Source: Aplectana chamaeleonis
Taxonomy: Eukaryota > Nematoda > Chromadorea > Rhabditida > Cosmocercidae
Direction of reading: 5' to 3'
Assembly: GCA_029168955.1 (NCBI GenBank)
Contig: JAPDOI010000905.1
Span: 62,001 to 126,000 of the forward strand
Length of the DNA stretch: 64,000 nt
Of this stretch, positions 40,664 to 51,092 are shown one piece after another (position 1 is the first letter of the stretch; each line of letters opens with the position of its first letter). A model generated the notes under the pieces. That model had not been told where the DNA came from. It ran no database searches and saw only the letters and a list, made by a program, of their open reading frames with translations. The translations under genes were made by a program, and so were the position numbers.

Positions 40664-40920
40664 ATGTAGGTTTCTTTATTTCCACAATAAAGTTGTTGAA
40701 TGAATGAATGAATGAATGAATGAATGAATGAATGAATGAATAAATGAATGAATGAATGAATGAATGAATGAATGAATGAATGAATGAATGAATGAATGAA
40801 TAAATAAATGAATGAATGAATGATTGAATGAATGAATGAATAAATGAATGAATGAATGAATGAATGAATGAATGAATGAATGAATGAATGAATGAATGAA
40901 TGAATGAATGAATGAATGAA
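40664..40920 (+). repeat. LINE-like 3' tail, copy 2, with long GAAT microsatellite
   Basis: GTTTCTTTATTTCCACAATA AAG and then about 57 units of GAAT (a few TAAA or GATT variants) to 40920. The array lies exactly where a retroelement tail would start to slip. The open frames across it are artefacts of a four-base repeat. Confidence 0.85.
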
Positions 40921-41171
40921 TTTAAAAACGGTCTTTGGATGCCGGGACATCGCATCTCATTGATAATAGCCCAGAAATATGGCATTCGTAGTGATCTCTA
41001 TTAGAACTTACCGTATTCACAGAAATCATGCGCAAAAGAAGTCATTTTAAGTTGCCGATAGACACTCGCTTCTATGAACCTCATTTATGTCAAGTTCTTG
41101 CACTGAACCTATCATATGAGTGTTTCCAAACATCTCGTTGAACGTAAATGACTCAATCAACACTTGCTGGT

Positions 41172-41224
41172 ATGCCGCGACACGCAACGCGTGCTCCCTG
41201 CCGCGCGCGGCGTACCACCTGGCC
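41172..41224. mobile_element. Mini-hairpin, copy 2
   Basis: CGCGACACGCAACGCGTGCTC leads into CCGCGCGCGGCGTACCACC, the reverse complement of the end at 40440. The frames open here on both strands are GC-driven. 41225-42185 shows no supported gene. Confidence 0.55.
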
Positions 41225-42185
41225 GCCGCCCGTGCATCTTCTCTGGCAAACGGGGCAGCAGGAAGGAGGGCGCAGGGCAGGTTCACGTTTCGGGCCCCAC
41301 CCTTGATAGTCGAAAAGGGGCGTGTTTGGGGCGGAGCCTCCGTCCGTGCTCCGTCCGTTCAAAGCAGTACACTTCAGGGAAAACCAGCCACTTCAGTCCG
41401 AGGGGAAAGGCAGGTGGCTAGCCTTGCACGGGTGGTGACCTGCCTTGCTAGGGCCTCTCGTCCATCCTGACACTACGCCCTTACTGCCGCAAATTTTCAT
41501 ATTCACCCTTCGTCCGGCCCTAATACACCCTTGCAAGCGATTACTCCAACACCCGTACTGCTCAAAAATTCTTTTTTAGCGGTCTCACCCAGGACCAAGT
41601 CGTATTAGAGCGGCCTTTTGAATTCGCCGTAAATCCAAAAACGCTCCATTACAAACTGGCTCTTGAGTGAGCACGCTAAAGAATTCTGGAGCAACACATA
41701 ATAGAAACTATAAGTATTAACAAATGCAAATTTATTTCCCGGAATTACTTATACAATAAAGGTTTACGTGTAACCAAAAAGACTTTGAAGGCACTTCATG
41801 ATGATGTAATGTTTGAGATGCGAAAAGAAAACCGTGCTGCGGCAAACGCAATCAAGACTATAGACTATGTCAGAACACTACAACAGAATACATGCATGAC
41901 GACCAAAAGGTTCACAAAGTCTTAAAGAGTTAATTTCAATATCCATGAGACTGGTTTGAAGGTAACCGGGCTCGGAATGATGACCAGATAAAGAGATATG
42001 AGACTACGGAATGACACTGGAATAAAAGTGAGATAAATTGAATTTAAAGCATCTTCATCAAACCGTAGGCTGAGTAGAACAAGAAAAACAAAAGTCAAAA
42101 GCCTATAAAACGCAAAAAATACAAAAAACCTCTCACGGAATTCCGGGAAAACTACTTGTGGTAAGCAGTAAGTAACTTGATCGTC

Positions 42186-42328
42186 TTAAGTTACTTACTC
42201 ATAGCATAAAAGTCAAATACACAATGTGGTAAGCAAGTTACTCGAGGCGACCCTGTGAAAGTTCCCCTCGGGTAAGTTAGTCACCACATTGTGCATCTGA
42301 CTTGTCTGCTATGAGTAAGTAACCTGAG
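42186..42328. mobile_element. 143-bp hairpin element
   Basis: Left arm GTTACTTACTCATAGCATAA, then AAGTCAAATACACAATGTGG; the right arm has CCACATTGTGCATCTGACTT and TGCTATGAGTAAGTAAC. The loop is short, with an inner CTCGAGG/CCTCGGG pair. Confidence 0.8.
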
Positions 42329-42962
42329 ACATTCGAATTGCTCACTGAATATCACAACTCACATTCCCAAAATGGTCTGAGCTCGACGTCCGATCTACAG
42401 GACTCTAAGGCCGGTTTCCGCTGACTCCCCCGTCGACAAGGCAAGATGGCGGCGCGTCCACATCGTTGATCACACGTTTCTTAAAAAAAACCACCACATA
42501 GAGCAGTCTAAAAAAAATCACTCTCAAATCACTTGAGAAGTTATTTGAGATAAAACTCACCTTCATTGGGACAAGCGCTCCATCTCTTTCCACGTACAAA
42601 CGGACATCAGATCTGACTAGCAGTAATTAACTTTGTCTGACTTCCTACCTAAAACATTCTCTCTTACCTAAAACCACTTATCATGTTCATGTGAGAGTCG
42701 ACGTGCGTGTTGAACGGTCGTCACGTAGCCTTTCTTGGGAGAGTCTTGTAGGGGCTGCAAGCAGTTGACAGGAATATTACTCCTTCTTCGTGTAATATTC
42801 GTGTTAGTCGATTCACATGTCCAACGAATGCCCTCTCGACTCCCGTTTGACACGCACGCCGACCGCCTGGGCGGACACTCTCATTCAGACAGACTTTGAT
42901 TCACGATTTTTTTGAAATTCCCTCATTCAGACATTCACAACATTTTTGAAATTCCGAAATAA

Positions 42963-43193
42963 TTGGCAAAAGATTATGATAATTTCGATGAGTGGGAAAT
43001 ATTCCCAGTAGATCTACGAATCGAACATGATTGGTTTGATTTCCCCCCATTTCTTATCCAATTTCTTATGTACATTTTTCGCATTGATCCATTTCCACCT
43101 CATAAAACCCTATTTATGCCACACCCAACATTTCAAACTCTTGTAGACCTGGATGAAGAGATCAACGAGCAGAAAGCAGCAAGTCAGGAATGA
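42963..43193 (+). CDS. Unrecognised open frame, about 76 codons
   Basis: The plus strand after a TAA at 42960 reads AKDYDNFDEWEIFPVDLRIE, then a hydrophobic middle (FPPFLIQFLMYIFRI) and TFQTLVDLDEEINEQKAASQ before a TGA. The composition is protein-like (aromatic residues, acidic tail). No ATG start exists and no strong acceptor precedes it, so it may be an exon remnant carried by the 4.5-kb element. Family unknown. Confidence 0.3.
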   Translation: MAKDYDNFDEWEIFPVDLRIEHDWFDFPPFLIQFLMYIFRIDPFPPHKTLFMPHPTFQTLVDLDEEINEQKAASQE

Positions 43194-44188
43194 GATTTAA
43201 ATTTTTTAGGGGCAAAATATCTTCAAAATGTTCACAAGCTGGGAAAACGCATTCAAGGATGTGAAAAATATTTCATGCTGCAAACGGATTTTTTGAGAAA
43301 GACTTCGGAAAATCGTAAATCGTAAATCGTGTGCACGATATAAATGCAGCTGATGTCTTTAGCGTGTACACAAGAAAAAATTCAAAAGACACTTAAAAAG
43401 CAGGAAACCATAAGATAAGTACCGTGAGAGTTCAAAATGGCGTAGCCCTGACGTTTTTATAGCGCTTGACTTCGGAGGAGATGAAGAGAGGCACATATAG
43501 CTAGAAATCCAGCAAAAGTTCATGAAAAGTGAAAAAACTATGAAAAAAAAAGCGGCCTGAAGCCGTCTAGTTGAAATCTGACCGATCGATGCTGTTGACA
43601 GGTCGATTGCGCGAAGCGGCATTTGAATTCGACCAATAGCAGACGATGAGGGTGGAGCGTTTGCGTCGATTCTCGCGCTGCAGGTCAAAGGGCGGACATC
43701 TCCAAGCTCACTCGCTCGCAGCACCAAGGGCGGATATCTGTCCCCGCCCAGTCTCCGCCCACATCCGCAGCTTACCAATCAGAATTTTCACGGTAGCAAG
43801 CCCGCCGCTCTAGACTTGCTGCTGAACTTTCGGAGGGGTGTGATTAGAGGCGAACCTACCGCCCTTGCTGCTACCCCGTTTGCCAGAGTTGGTAGTGACA
43901 CCGCCCCTGAAATGTTACCTGACGCTGTTGACTAACATAGAGTAGGCTAATGTCCGACAACTGTCGAATTTCAATCAAAATAAATACTCACTATGGTGGA
44001 ATAATGTGCCCCAATCCGTAACCGCGCTCTAATCTCGTCCCGAACAAATTCGTAGGGGGACGATCCCCGCAAAATGTGGGCGGAGCCCTCCCCCAAAGAT
44101 CGCGGGGAGAGATGTGCATGCCGGGGATGACTCGGGGTCGTCCCCATCCCCGCGCGGGAACGCTCGGGTAGAGGTATGCATACGGCCC

Positions 44189-44191
44189 CAG
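44189..44191. repeat. CAG target duplication, right copy
   Basis: Second copy of the trinucleotide at 39680-39682. Confidence 0.75.
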
Positions 44192-44430
44192 GTCGCTCCC
44201 CGAATGCTGTCGCGGCAGGATTAACGTCAGATTTCAAGAAGAGTTTCTAACGCAATGGGGTCTGCCTGCGAGGTTGCCTCGGAGTTCTCACGTGGTGTTT
44301 CGAAGCGAACTGTTCTGCGCTCCATCCACCGCAACGAACACATCAAGAGGACCATAATGAAGAAAGCCCCTTGCATGAAGGAACACCACAGGGCTGCTCG
44401 GCTCGCCTGAACATGACCAGGAATTGTGGG
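44189..44430 (+). pseudogene. Tc1/Tc3-like transposase, second helix-turn-helix part
   Basis: After the right CAG, the frame gives RSPNAVAAG and then, one frame over, GVSKRTVLRSIHRNEHIKRT and MKKAPCMKEHHRAARLA before a stop. This is the second DNA-binding segment (S-x-x-T-V-x-R-x-I/L... followed by K-x-P-x-L/M-x2-H...R) of Tc1/Tc3 transposases. The catalytic DDE domain is absent: a few bases later the match ends near a GTGAGC donor-like site and does not resume. The gene is therefore dead irrespective of the insertion. Confidence 0.75.
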
Positions 44431-44999
44431 GGGACAAGGTGAGCCTTTTAGACTATTTCAGCTGAGACTTCACAAAACTTGACTGCTTATTTGAGGTAAT
44501 CTTTGCCGATTGGCAGGGAATAGTTCGGTGCCTTGGCCCAGACATCCCCCCCCGGGTGACCGACCAGTCACCCGTGATTATACATAGACTCTGTTTCAGT
44601 TCAAGTGAACTCCTGTTTTCCATTATCACAACGCGGAGCGGTGGCTTTTTCGCCGGAACCTCCTTATCACTAGTTATACCTCACCGAGGCTCACCGCTTC
44701 GCTACTGGTGATAATCAAAATCGACAGGTCACTACGGATGTACCAGAGCTTATTTCTCGCTCCCAAACGCTGTTATGGTAAGGGTCGAAACGACTTACCT
44801 TGCTTCCAGCCGTTTCAAGTGACTTCTCATCAACAATAGTTTTTCGCTGGTTGGTCTAAATGAAGAAGTTGCTTTTATCGAAAAAAAAATCTGTGAAGGC
44901 GAGCTCATAAAAGGGGGACCTCCCAAATCACGGGCACTGAACAATCAGTACTGAACAAATCATATCACGTTGGCATTTTCGAGGACAGTGCCCTAATAC

Positions 45000-45166
45000 A
45001 TAACTATCGTCGATCGCTGGATGGTAGGGGGGGTAGCCGCGTCGCAGCGATCTAACGTGACATCACTTGATCGATGTTCATGACTACCATTACCTCCTAG
45101 CTTCCGTGCGTGCCACGTGTGTTCGTCGCGGCTACCCCCCCCCCATCCAATGATCGACCCATATGT
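45000..45166. mobile_element. Foldback with poly-G/poly-C arms
   Basis: TCGATCGCTGGATGGTAGGG then GGGTAGCCGCG at the left; CGCGGCTACCCCCCCCCCATC then CAATGATCGA at the right. About 167 bp. The minus-strand open frame crossing it is not supported. 44431-44999 has no supported gene. Confidence 0.7.
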
Positions 45167-45409
45167 ATCTCGGAATAAGCGCATCGAAACATGTGGAGCA
45201 TCACAAATCACTAATACATAAAGTGATAAGATAGTTGGACCTGAATTTCGAACGCAGATTTTTCCAGCTACAGAATTCAATGATGATTCGCATTGGCCCA
45301 GTTTTTCCAAATCAGGGTCGCAAAAATTCCAATCCCTTAGCACTTGTTTTTCATCAAGAAACCTCACTAACGACTTTTTATCATCAAGTAGGAATGAGTT
45401 TCTGTTAAA

Positions 45410-47824
45410 GGCAGCAGACATGCTCGAAAAAGGTATCGATTTTATGTCATAAATCCAAGGTTTGAAGCTAGTAGTATGGGAAACACCGACGAAAACTGCA
45501 TGCAAATACAGGAATAACGGCTGTTTTTGTTTTGGCGTTAAATTGGACGAGTTATGCCCGAGCGGTTGAAATGGCTAATATTAACAATTAAACGGTTGAA
45601 ATAGAGAAGCCGATAGACTCTTACAGCCTGTACTAGAACGCTCACCTCGTTGGAAGCTTCAAAAACCAGCCGAAGTGACCGTATTCGTAAATTGAGGGGG
45701 CGTGGTTGAAAGCTCATGGGCGTGGCTGATGAAAATTTTCGACTCAAATTTAGGACTTTTCACTCTTTTTCGACGCTTTCAACCAGGGCTGAGCACGCGT
45801 CCCGGTTAACCTTAGGGGGGTGCATATTAGACGTTGCAGAGAGGGCAAAGGGGGGTGCCTAAACCGAACACCAAAAAAAAGAACGAAGTGTATGTTCTGT
45901 CGAATTTCAGGAAAAAAATAATACACCCTATTCTTCTGATTTGCCATATCTTCTTCTCCGCTTTTTGAGTTGAACACTTAAAGAATTCAAGTTATTGATA
46001 GAGATGCAGGTTGTGTTCGCGAAAATTCATAGTTGCTGTCGAAGTTTGTTTTGATGAAGGATTAAACACTACTCCGTTATCTAGTAGCAAGTAAGGATTG
46101 ATGTGGTGTTATGTTTCTTTGGTGCAACGTTCATTGATTACGCGGGTGGCTACCGATTCGAGTCAAAGATATAATACAAAGGCAGCGCCCAGGAAAACTA
46201 TCATTCAAGTTCAAAAAAAAAAGATTAGCGAACTGATGTAGTTATAGCCTAGGTCGCTCATTTTGAGCCGGTCGAAGCAAGGCTTATCGGGCTTATCATG
46301 TCAAAACCTTCTTATCACTTTTACACTTTGCCATGACCGACCGCTCCGCTGCTTACTCTGCCCGGACTCATTCGAGCAGGCTAGGCTTTATTTCGACAGT
46401 TTAAAAGTACAGATAGCACAGTCAGCATCACAACTAGTCAATAGATTTTTATTCATGAGAATGTGACTTATGAAGAGAGCCAACTGTAAAAATTGAAGAC
46501 TGCAAGTTCCTATGAAAGAAGCGAATGACCGTGTCCTCCTCATTGAGAAGTACCCTGTACATAAAAACCCGAGTTTTATCCACCTTGAATGCCACAATCT
46601 CTCATAGACTAAACTGGCCGTGCGATATGGTGTTTCTCCGCAGCTACACAGCACGCACTGGAGTGGACGCGCACAAAATATTAACTAAAAAATGTATTTT
46701 ATTACAGAACGGGGCGGAGAAAATGATTGAAACTGGAGTAAATGGAAGGAGGCAGAAATAGGATACTTTCAATGTATCCATTATAGAAATTTAATGTAAA
46801 CAAACTATGTTGGAGCGGACTGAATTTTTCGGACATGATAAGTTTCATTCAAATGAACCTAATTGATTAAAAACACCCATAAACATGAGAACTAGGAGCA
46901 TTGCGAGAAAGAGGAGAATCTGGCAAACATTTCAATAGCAATAGGTTTGATATTCAATGTAATTTAAGGACCTTAAAACTCTTCCCGGTTTTGTCCCGGT
47001 TTTCGGGTAAAACCGGGACGAGATTTAAGGTCCTTAAATCACATTAAAAAGCGATTCGATTGATGCTACCTTTACCATCTTCCATTTCCTTCAGTTTCAA
47101 TCCTTTTCCCCTCCCCGTTCTGTAATAAAATACATTTTTTATTAATATTATGTGCGCGTCCATTCCCGTGTGCGCTGTGTATCTGCGTACAAACACCGTA
47201 TCGCACGGCAAGCCGAATTTTTAAGGGATCGCGGCATTCTAGGAGTGTAAAACTCGGGTTTTCTACTCCCTACGCATCACATGAGTTCTAACATTGTTCC
47301 ACAACACAAAATAGTTCTGATTTCCGCATCAGAGCAATCGAACACAGATTAACTAATCCTTCATATTTTTATGAAAACATTCGACAGGAAACATTAATTA
47401 TCGCATTAGTAGTAGTTCTGTTTTTTGTAATTGTTCAATTGTTTTGTATTGAAAAATGTTTTATCTTTTGTCGTAACTTACCGTCTAACTAACAAATTTT
47501 CCTCATGGGGTTGTTTTGAAGTTCAGAAATTACACTACCTTTTTTGTTGCCATTTTCGGAATTTTCTCTATTCAGTGCTTTTATTATATTCTTGTTTATA
47601 AAAATCAGGAAGTCAAGATTATGGCTGCCCCACTATTCGGAAAACAGACGATTTCGATTTCCCATAGGGGGGTGCCTAAAAATTACCGAGCTGAAGGGGG
47701 GTGCATATTTAGAATCGCCATGCCGGGACGTGTGCCCAGCCCTGCTTTCAACTACGTGAGCGTTCTACTAGGGGCCATACGACCCAAGTTATCTCAACAA
47801 CTTTTTCGAGCGTGTCTGCTGCCT
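45410..47824. mobile_element. MITE family D, copy 3, carrying a hAT-like insertion
   Basis: 2,415 bp between TTAA at 45406-45409 and 47825-47828. Ends AGGCAGCAGACATGCTCGAA and, reversed, AGGCAGCAGACACGCTCGAA. Subtracting the nested element (45784-47744) and its 8-bp duplication leaves 446 bp, close to the 461 bp of the intact family D copy at 8704. Confidence 0.9.
45784..47744. mobile_element. hAT-like nonautonomous foldback nested in family D
   Basis: 1,961 bp flanked by the 8-bp duplication CTTTCAAC (45776-45783, 47745-47752). Ends CAGGGCTGAGCACGCGTCCC and, reversed, CAGGGCTGGGCACACGTCCC. CAGGG ends plus an 8-bp duplication are diagnostic of hAT. GGGGGGTGCATATT and GGGGGGTGCCTAAA occur near both ends in the same orientation. 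The centre is a large hairpin (arms about 46560-46760 and 47090-47270) around a second palindrome at 46957-47046. No transposase. Confidence 0.88.
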
Positions 47825-47828
47825 TTAA

Positions 47829-48377
47829 AGGCAGTGGTCACGATGAAAAACGTTATCGAAAAAACTACAAAAATCAGCTTAGATCGAAAACAGCTGAAAA
47901 ACTATGAAGGTAGCGCGGTGAAAAACGGGCTAGAATTAGAGTTTCTAGGGCCCAAAGGTGCCAGTTCGTGCACACGTGCACAGCGGGGCCCACAAAGATC
48001 GCAGTCTCATACCGAGCAGTCAAAAATCATCGACATTCAGAGGAAGAAATAAATGCGAATTTACCTATTAAAAACAGTGGAACAAAGAAAGCAAGCACTT
48101 CGGTCAATGTTTTTGACTAGATGAGTACATAAATTCGAAGGTTAATTGATTGAAATTCAATTTCAAGCCAGCTGATTTTCTTGATATAAGAGGTCATCGA
48201 TGCCGATGATGTGGAGTGGGCTCGTCCACCAGCAAAAGACAAGAAAGTTCAGGCTTCAAATTTCGCCCAAAACAGTGGTTTTTTCGCGATTTTTTCTTGT
48301 AGGTCCTACTACTCGAGACTCAGAAAAGGGTTTAGAGAAAAAAAGACGACAAGCATATTTGATCGCGACCACTGCCT
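47829..48377. mobile_element. MITE family C, copy 2 (complete)
   Basis: 549 bp. Ends AGGCAGTGGTCACGATGAAA and, reversed, AGGCAGTGGTCGCGATCAAA. TTAA at 47825-47828 and 48378-48381, both shared with neighbours. Confidence 0.9.
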
Positions 48378-48381
48378 TTAA

Positions 48382-48796
48382 AGGCATCGTACTCGCTGGA
48401 AAGCTCCTATTGTTTTTTTGGGTTTGAATCATTGGTTGGGCCCGCCAGAGAACGTAGGTAGAGTTTGATGGTTCGTCGACGCATTATTATGAAGATATGG
48501 GAGATCGAATGCTTCGGACTCCGCCAAAAGATGCCGGCCTTCCAGCAGCCATGTGGCATAAATAGAAAATGGAAAGTAGCCTAACAGGAAATGACGCGTC
48601 AACTTCCACTCATTTACGCGAAATAATTTGTTGACAAAATACTTCCCGTTCTCTATTTATGCCACATGGCTGTTGGAAGGCCGGCCTTCTTGACCGAATT
48701 CGAGACATTCGATCTCCCATATCTTCCCAATAATTTGATGGGGACCCAACAAACTCTACCTACGTTCCGTGAGTGGTTTTTAGCACGTAGATGCCT
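48382..48796. mobile_element. MITE family E, long-stem foldback
   Basis: 415 bp; TTAA at 48378-48381 (shared) and 48797-48800. Ends AGGCATCGTACTCGC and, reversed, AGGCATCTACGTGC. Inside, long arms pair: GAACGTAGGTAGAGTTTG with CAAACTCTACCTACGTTC, and CCATGTGGCATAAATAGA with TCTATTTATGCCACATGG. Confidence 0.88.
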
Positions 48797-48800
48797 TTAA

Positions 48801-49440
48801 TTTTTTGAACCAATGATAAAGCAGAACTGTTTTTTTTTTCGGGAAGTCAATCTCGGTAAAATTACTGAATCATGCAAAACATAAATTTCCTAACTTGCCT
48901 AAAGAGGCTTTGCAACTGAACAAATAAACTCATAACCTTCCGTTACTACTAAACAGCATGTCCCGGAAAACTTTCGGAAGGTCAATACAAAGCAGAGAGA
49001 TTTCGAGGCAGCATTGAACCAGCAGGATTCGACTCTTGTCGACCGTTTTGATGTGCGAAGCGTGTGACTAAATTGACCGCCTAGTGAGAGCAGTATATAC
49101 GCTCGCAATACATATGGTGAAGATAGCGATGTTTGCAGACTCGTACAGCCTGTATGACAGCGTTTGTGCCGTTGGAAGCGTAAAAAATAGACGAAAAGCC
49201 TGGACTACGACATTTTCTGGCGATACCACTGGTCCCGATGCGGGCCCCTTAAATTGAGTGCTCAAAGACGATAACTTTAGCTGCTTTTTACGTTTCCAAC
49301 GACGTAAGAGTAGTGGCACTGATCGTTCGTTTTCATCTACAGTCGGCACTGATATTACTGATACTCTACGTTCCTTATTGTGGGTTGACGCGAACTCGGT
49401 GCGCATACATATAGTCTACAGTAATGTTAGTAGGACCTGG
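48801..49440. other. Gene-less stretch with a family D relative
   Basis: 49080-49260 resembles one arm of family D (ACTCGTACAGCCTGTATGACA, CGTTGGAAGCGT), without recognisable ends. No gene supported. Confidence 0.4.
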
Positions 49441-49621
49441 TGAGGTTGCGGACTCGTGCTAAAACTACGGTAGAATCTGGCACTTTTCCAGATTCCGTCA
49501 TCGATCGGCGCCAACCGTCGTCTCTCCGCTCACGAGAATATCAGCTGTGGCGCCGATCGATGACGAAATCTGGCAAAGTGCCAGACTCTACCGTAGTTTT
49601 TGTGAGAGTCCGCAACCGCAC
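49441..49621. mobile_element. 181-bp hairpin element
   Basis: GGTTGCGGACTCGTGCTAAA / TTTTGTGAGAGTCCGCAACC, ACTACGGTAGAATCTGGCAC / GTGCCAGACTCTACCGTAGT and TCATCGATCGGCGCCA / TGGCGCCGATCGATGA form an almost continuous stem. The open frames inside it are stem artefacts. Confidence 0.85.
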
Positions 49622-49653
49622 CATGTCCTTTTAACATTGCGGTCAACTGTATC

Positions 49654-49793
49654 ATCGGCATGGATCGTGAAGAGACTTCGCGTTCACTGTTGAAGGCTGG
49701 CGCAAACTCGGTGCACCTACGTTATAGCATGTGGCACCGAATTCGCGCCAACATCCAACAGTGAACGCGAAGTTTCTTCCCAATCCATGCCGA
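49654..49793. mobile_element. Hairpin MITE, copy 2 of two
   Basis: 140-bp copy of the element at 20012-20142: TCGGCATGGATCGTGAAGAG at the left; the right arm ends CCAATCCATGCCGA. Both loops contain TATGCTATGACATAGG- or ACGTTATAGCATG-type sequence. Confidence 0.8.
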
Positions 49794-50049
49794 CGTTATG
49801 TTATAGCATAAGTGCACCGAGTTCGTGCCAACTTACAATGAGAGACGCTGAGTAGTTGATTCTTCGAAAAAAACAGTCTAGCCGTGGTCAGCTTCGATGA
49901 TCTAGCTGAAATCCTCAACCTTGTCTAACCTGCCTGATAAGCGTAATATTAATATTAATAATAATAGTGACATCAATAATAAAAGGGCCTACATGTAAAT
50001 AATCCTGCCAGTCAGCTCAGAATCCTAAGGCACTTCCAAAAACACTCAC

Positions 50050-50160
50050 GTCGAATGTATCGATAGCAGACCCAATGGCGGTGATTTCGTTTAGTGCCGG
50101 TTCGAATGAAACTGCTGATTCTTCAAGATCAACCGATTTGTCTGCGTCTAACGCATGCTT
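50050..50160 (-). CDS. Orphan exon of an unknown gene
   Basis: 111 nt on the minus strand, opening after a strong acceptor (GGAGTGCTTTCAG) and closing at a strong donor (TTCGAC followed by GTGAGTG). It reads KHALDADKSVDLEESAVSFE and PALNEITAIGSAIDTFD. Both boundaries are phase 0. The text is acidic and protein-like; the other frames are less so. It resembles no transposon protein I know. The phase-0 acceptor at 38976 (SAEK-repeat tail) could be its downstream partner. 49794-50049 has no other recognised feature. Confidence 0.55.
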
Positions 50161-51092
50161 CTGAAAGCACTCCAGAATAGTTCAAGCTGAAGAAGTCTCA
50201 TGCTGGAATGGGAGCACTGACTAGTGAGTTACGATTCTTTGTTATCTTCTCAGAAAACCATCTTTCACTATGTGAATGCACGAAATGCTTTCCTTTGATT
50301 CCGCGTGGTGCAAGATTATGGAGGTACCCTAGTTTTCGTGTTTTCGTCTAAAGCCGTATAATGATAGATTATGAAGACCAGAAGCATTCTCGACATCGTT
50401 CGAAAAGGTTCCGATGGCACTCTGACTCTCCATCATCGAACAGAGTCAAATTCACGCTCTCGGCGCAAATGGTTTTACAAACAGGAAAAATGCAAAGTGA
50501 ATGGGGACGATCCCCCCCCCCCAGGTAAGGGCATTTCTTCAAAAGGTCTGTAGGCATAGCACCGGAGAAATGACTTATCAAGAAAGCTCTCTAGCCGTGA
50601 TGAGGGCGGAATATGGCTCGGCGAATCCGGAGACATGAAGTCTTGCAAGACACTTCGGCGACTTCTGGGCCTTTCATATGTCGAGAATAGAGATATTTTT
50701 TAATTAAAATTGGTGCTTTTTAGTTGCTAGAGAGTATATGAAACCTTGCCCATGCCTGCCAGGTCGGCAGAAAATGATTTCGGTCGTATTTCGGTGGGGC
50801 CAAAATACGCACTGCTATGAAGAATGCGGGTGCACCTCCAGAAAGTGGGCTAATAATATTTTTGACATTGGATTGACAATTAGGTTAGCGAGGTCCTAGT
50901 CCTTTTCGTCAGAGAAAGTAATTCAGTAACAAGTAAATACGTTTCATAATCATACGAACACCCTAAAAATTCACATTAAACGAAGTTCCGAAACATATCG
51001 CCATTGTATCGCTCGGATTCCACGTCTAAAATAAGGACGGATCGCAAGTTCTCGTTTCCTCAGCACAACTCCAACTAATTTTCAAATGCTTA

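Larger units (their letters stand above)
39683..44188. mobile_element. 4.5-kb element with GGGCCGTATGC ends inserted in the Tc1-like gene
   Basis: 4,506 bp. The ends are 19-bp perfect inverted repeats, GGGCCGTATGCATACCTCT and its complement, followed by subterminal GC-rich blocks with GGGGACGATCCCC on both sides and ATGCACATCT / AGATGTGCAT. A 3-bp CAG duplication and GGGCC-type ends fit PIF/Harbinger-type or a related transposase, but none is encoded inside. The interior holds two LINE-like 3' tails with GAAT repeats, mini-hairpins, a hairpin at 42186-42328 and an unrecognised open frame. Its role as a carrier of other sequence is inferred. Confidence 0.75.

Noticed and set aside
40692..40920. 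CRISPR-like or regulatory repeat array
   Set aside because: Simple four-base repeat without spacers; the window is eukaryotic.
40636..40985. FIHS-repeat proteins on the minus strand
   Set aside because: Pure artefact of translating the GAAT microsatellite, which is open in several frames.
41047..41470. Alanine/arginine-rich proteins near 41.1-41.5 kb
   Set aside because: Open on both strands because of GC-rich mini-hairpin sequence; no other evidence.
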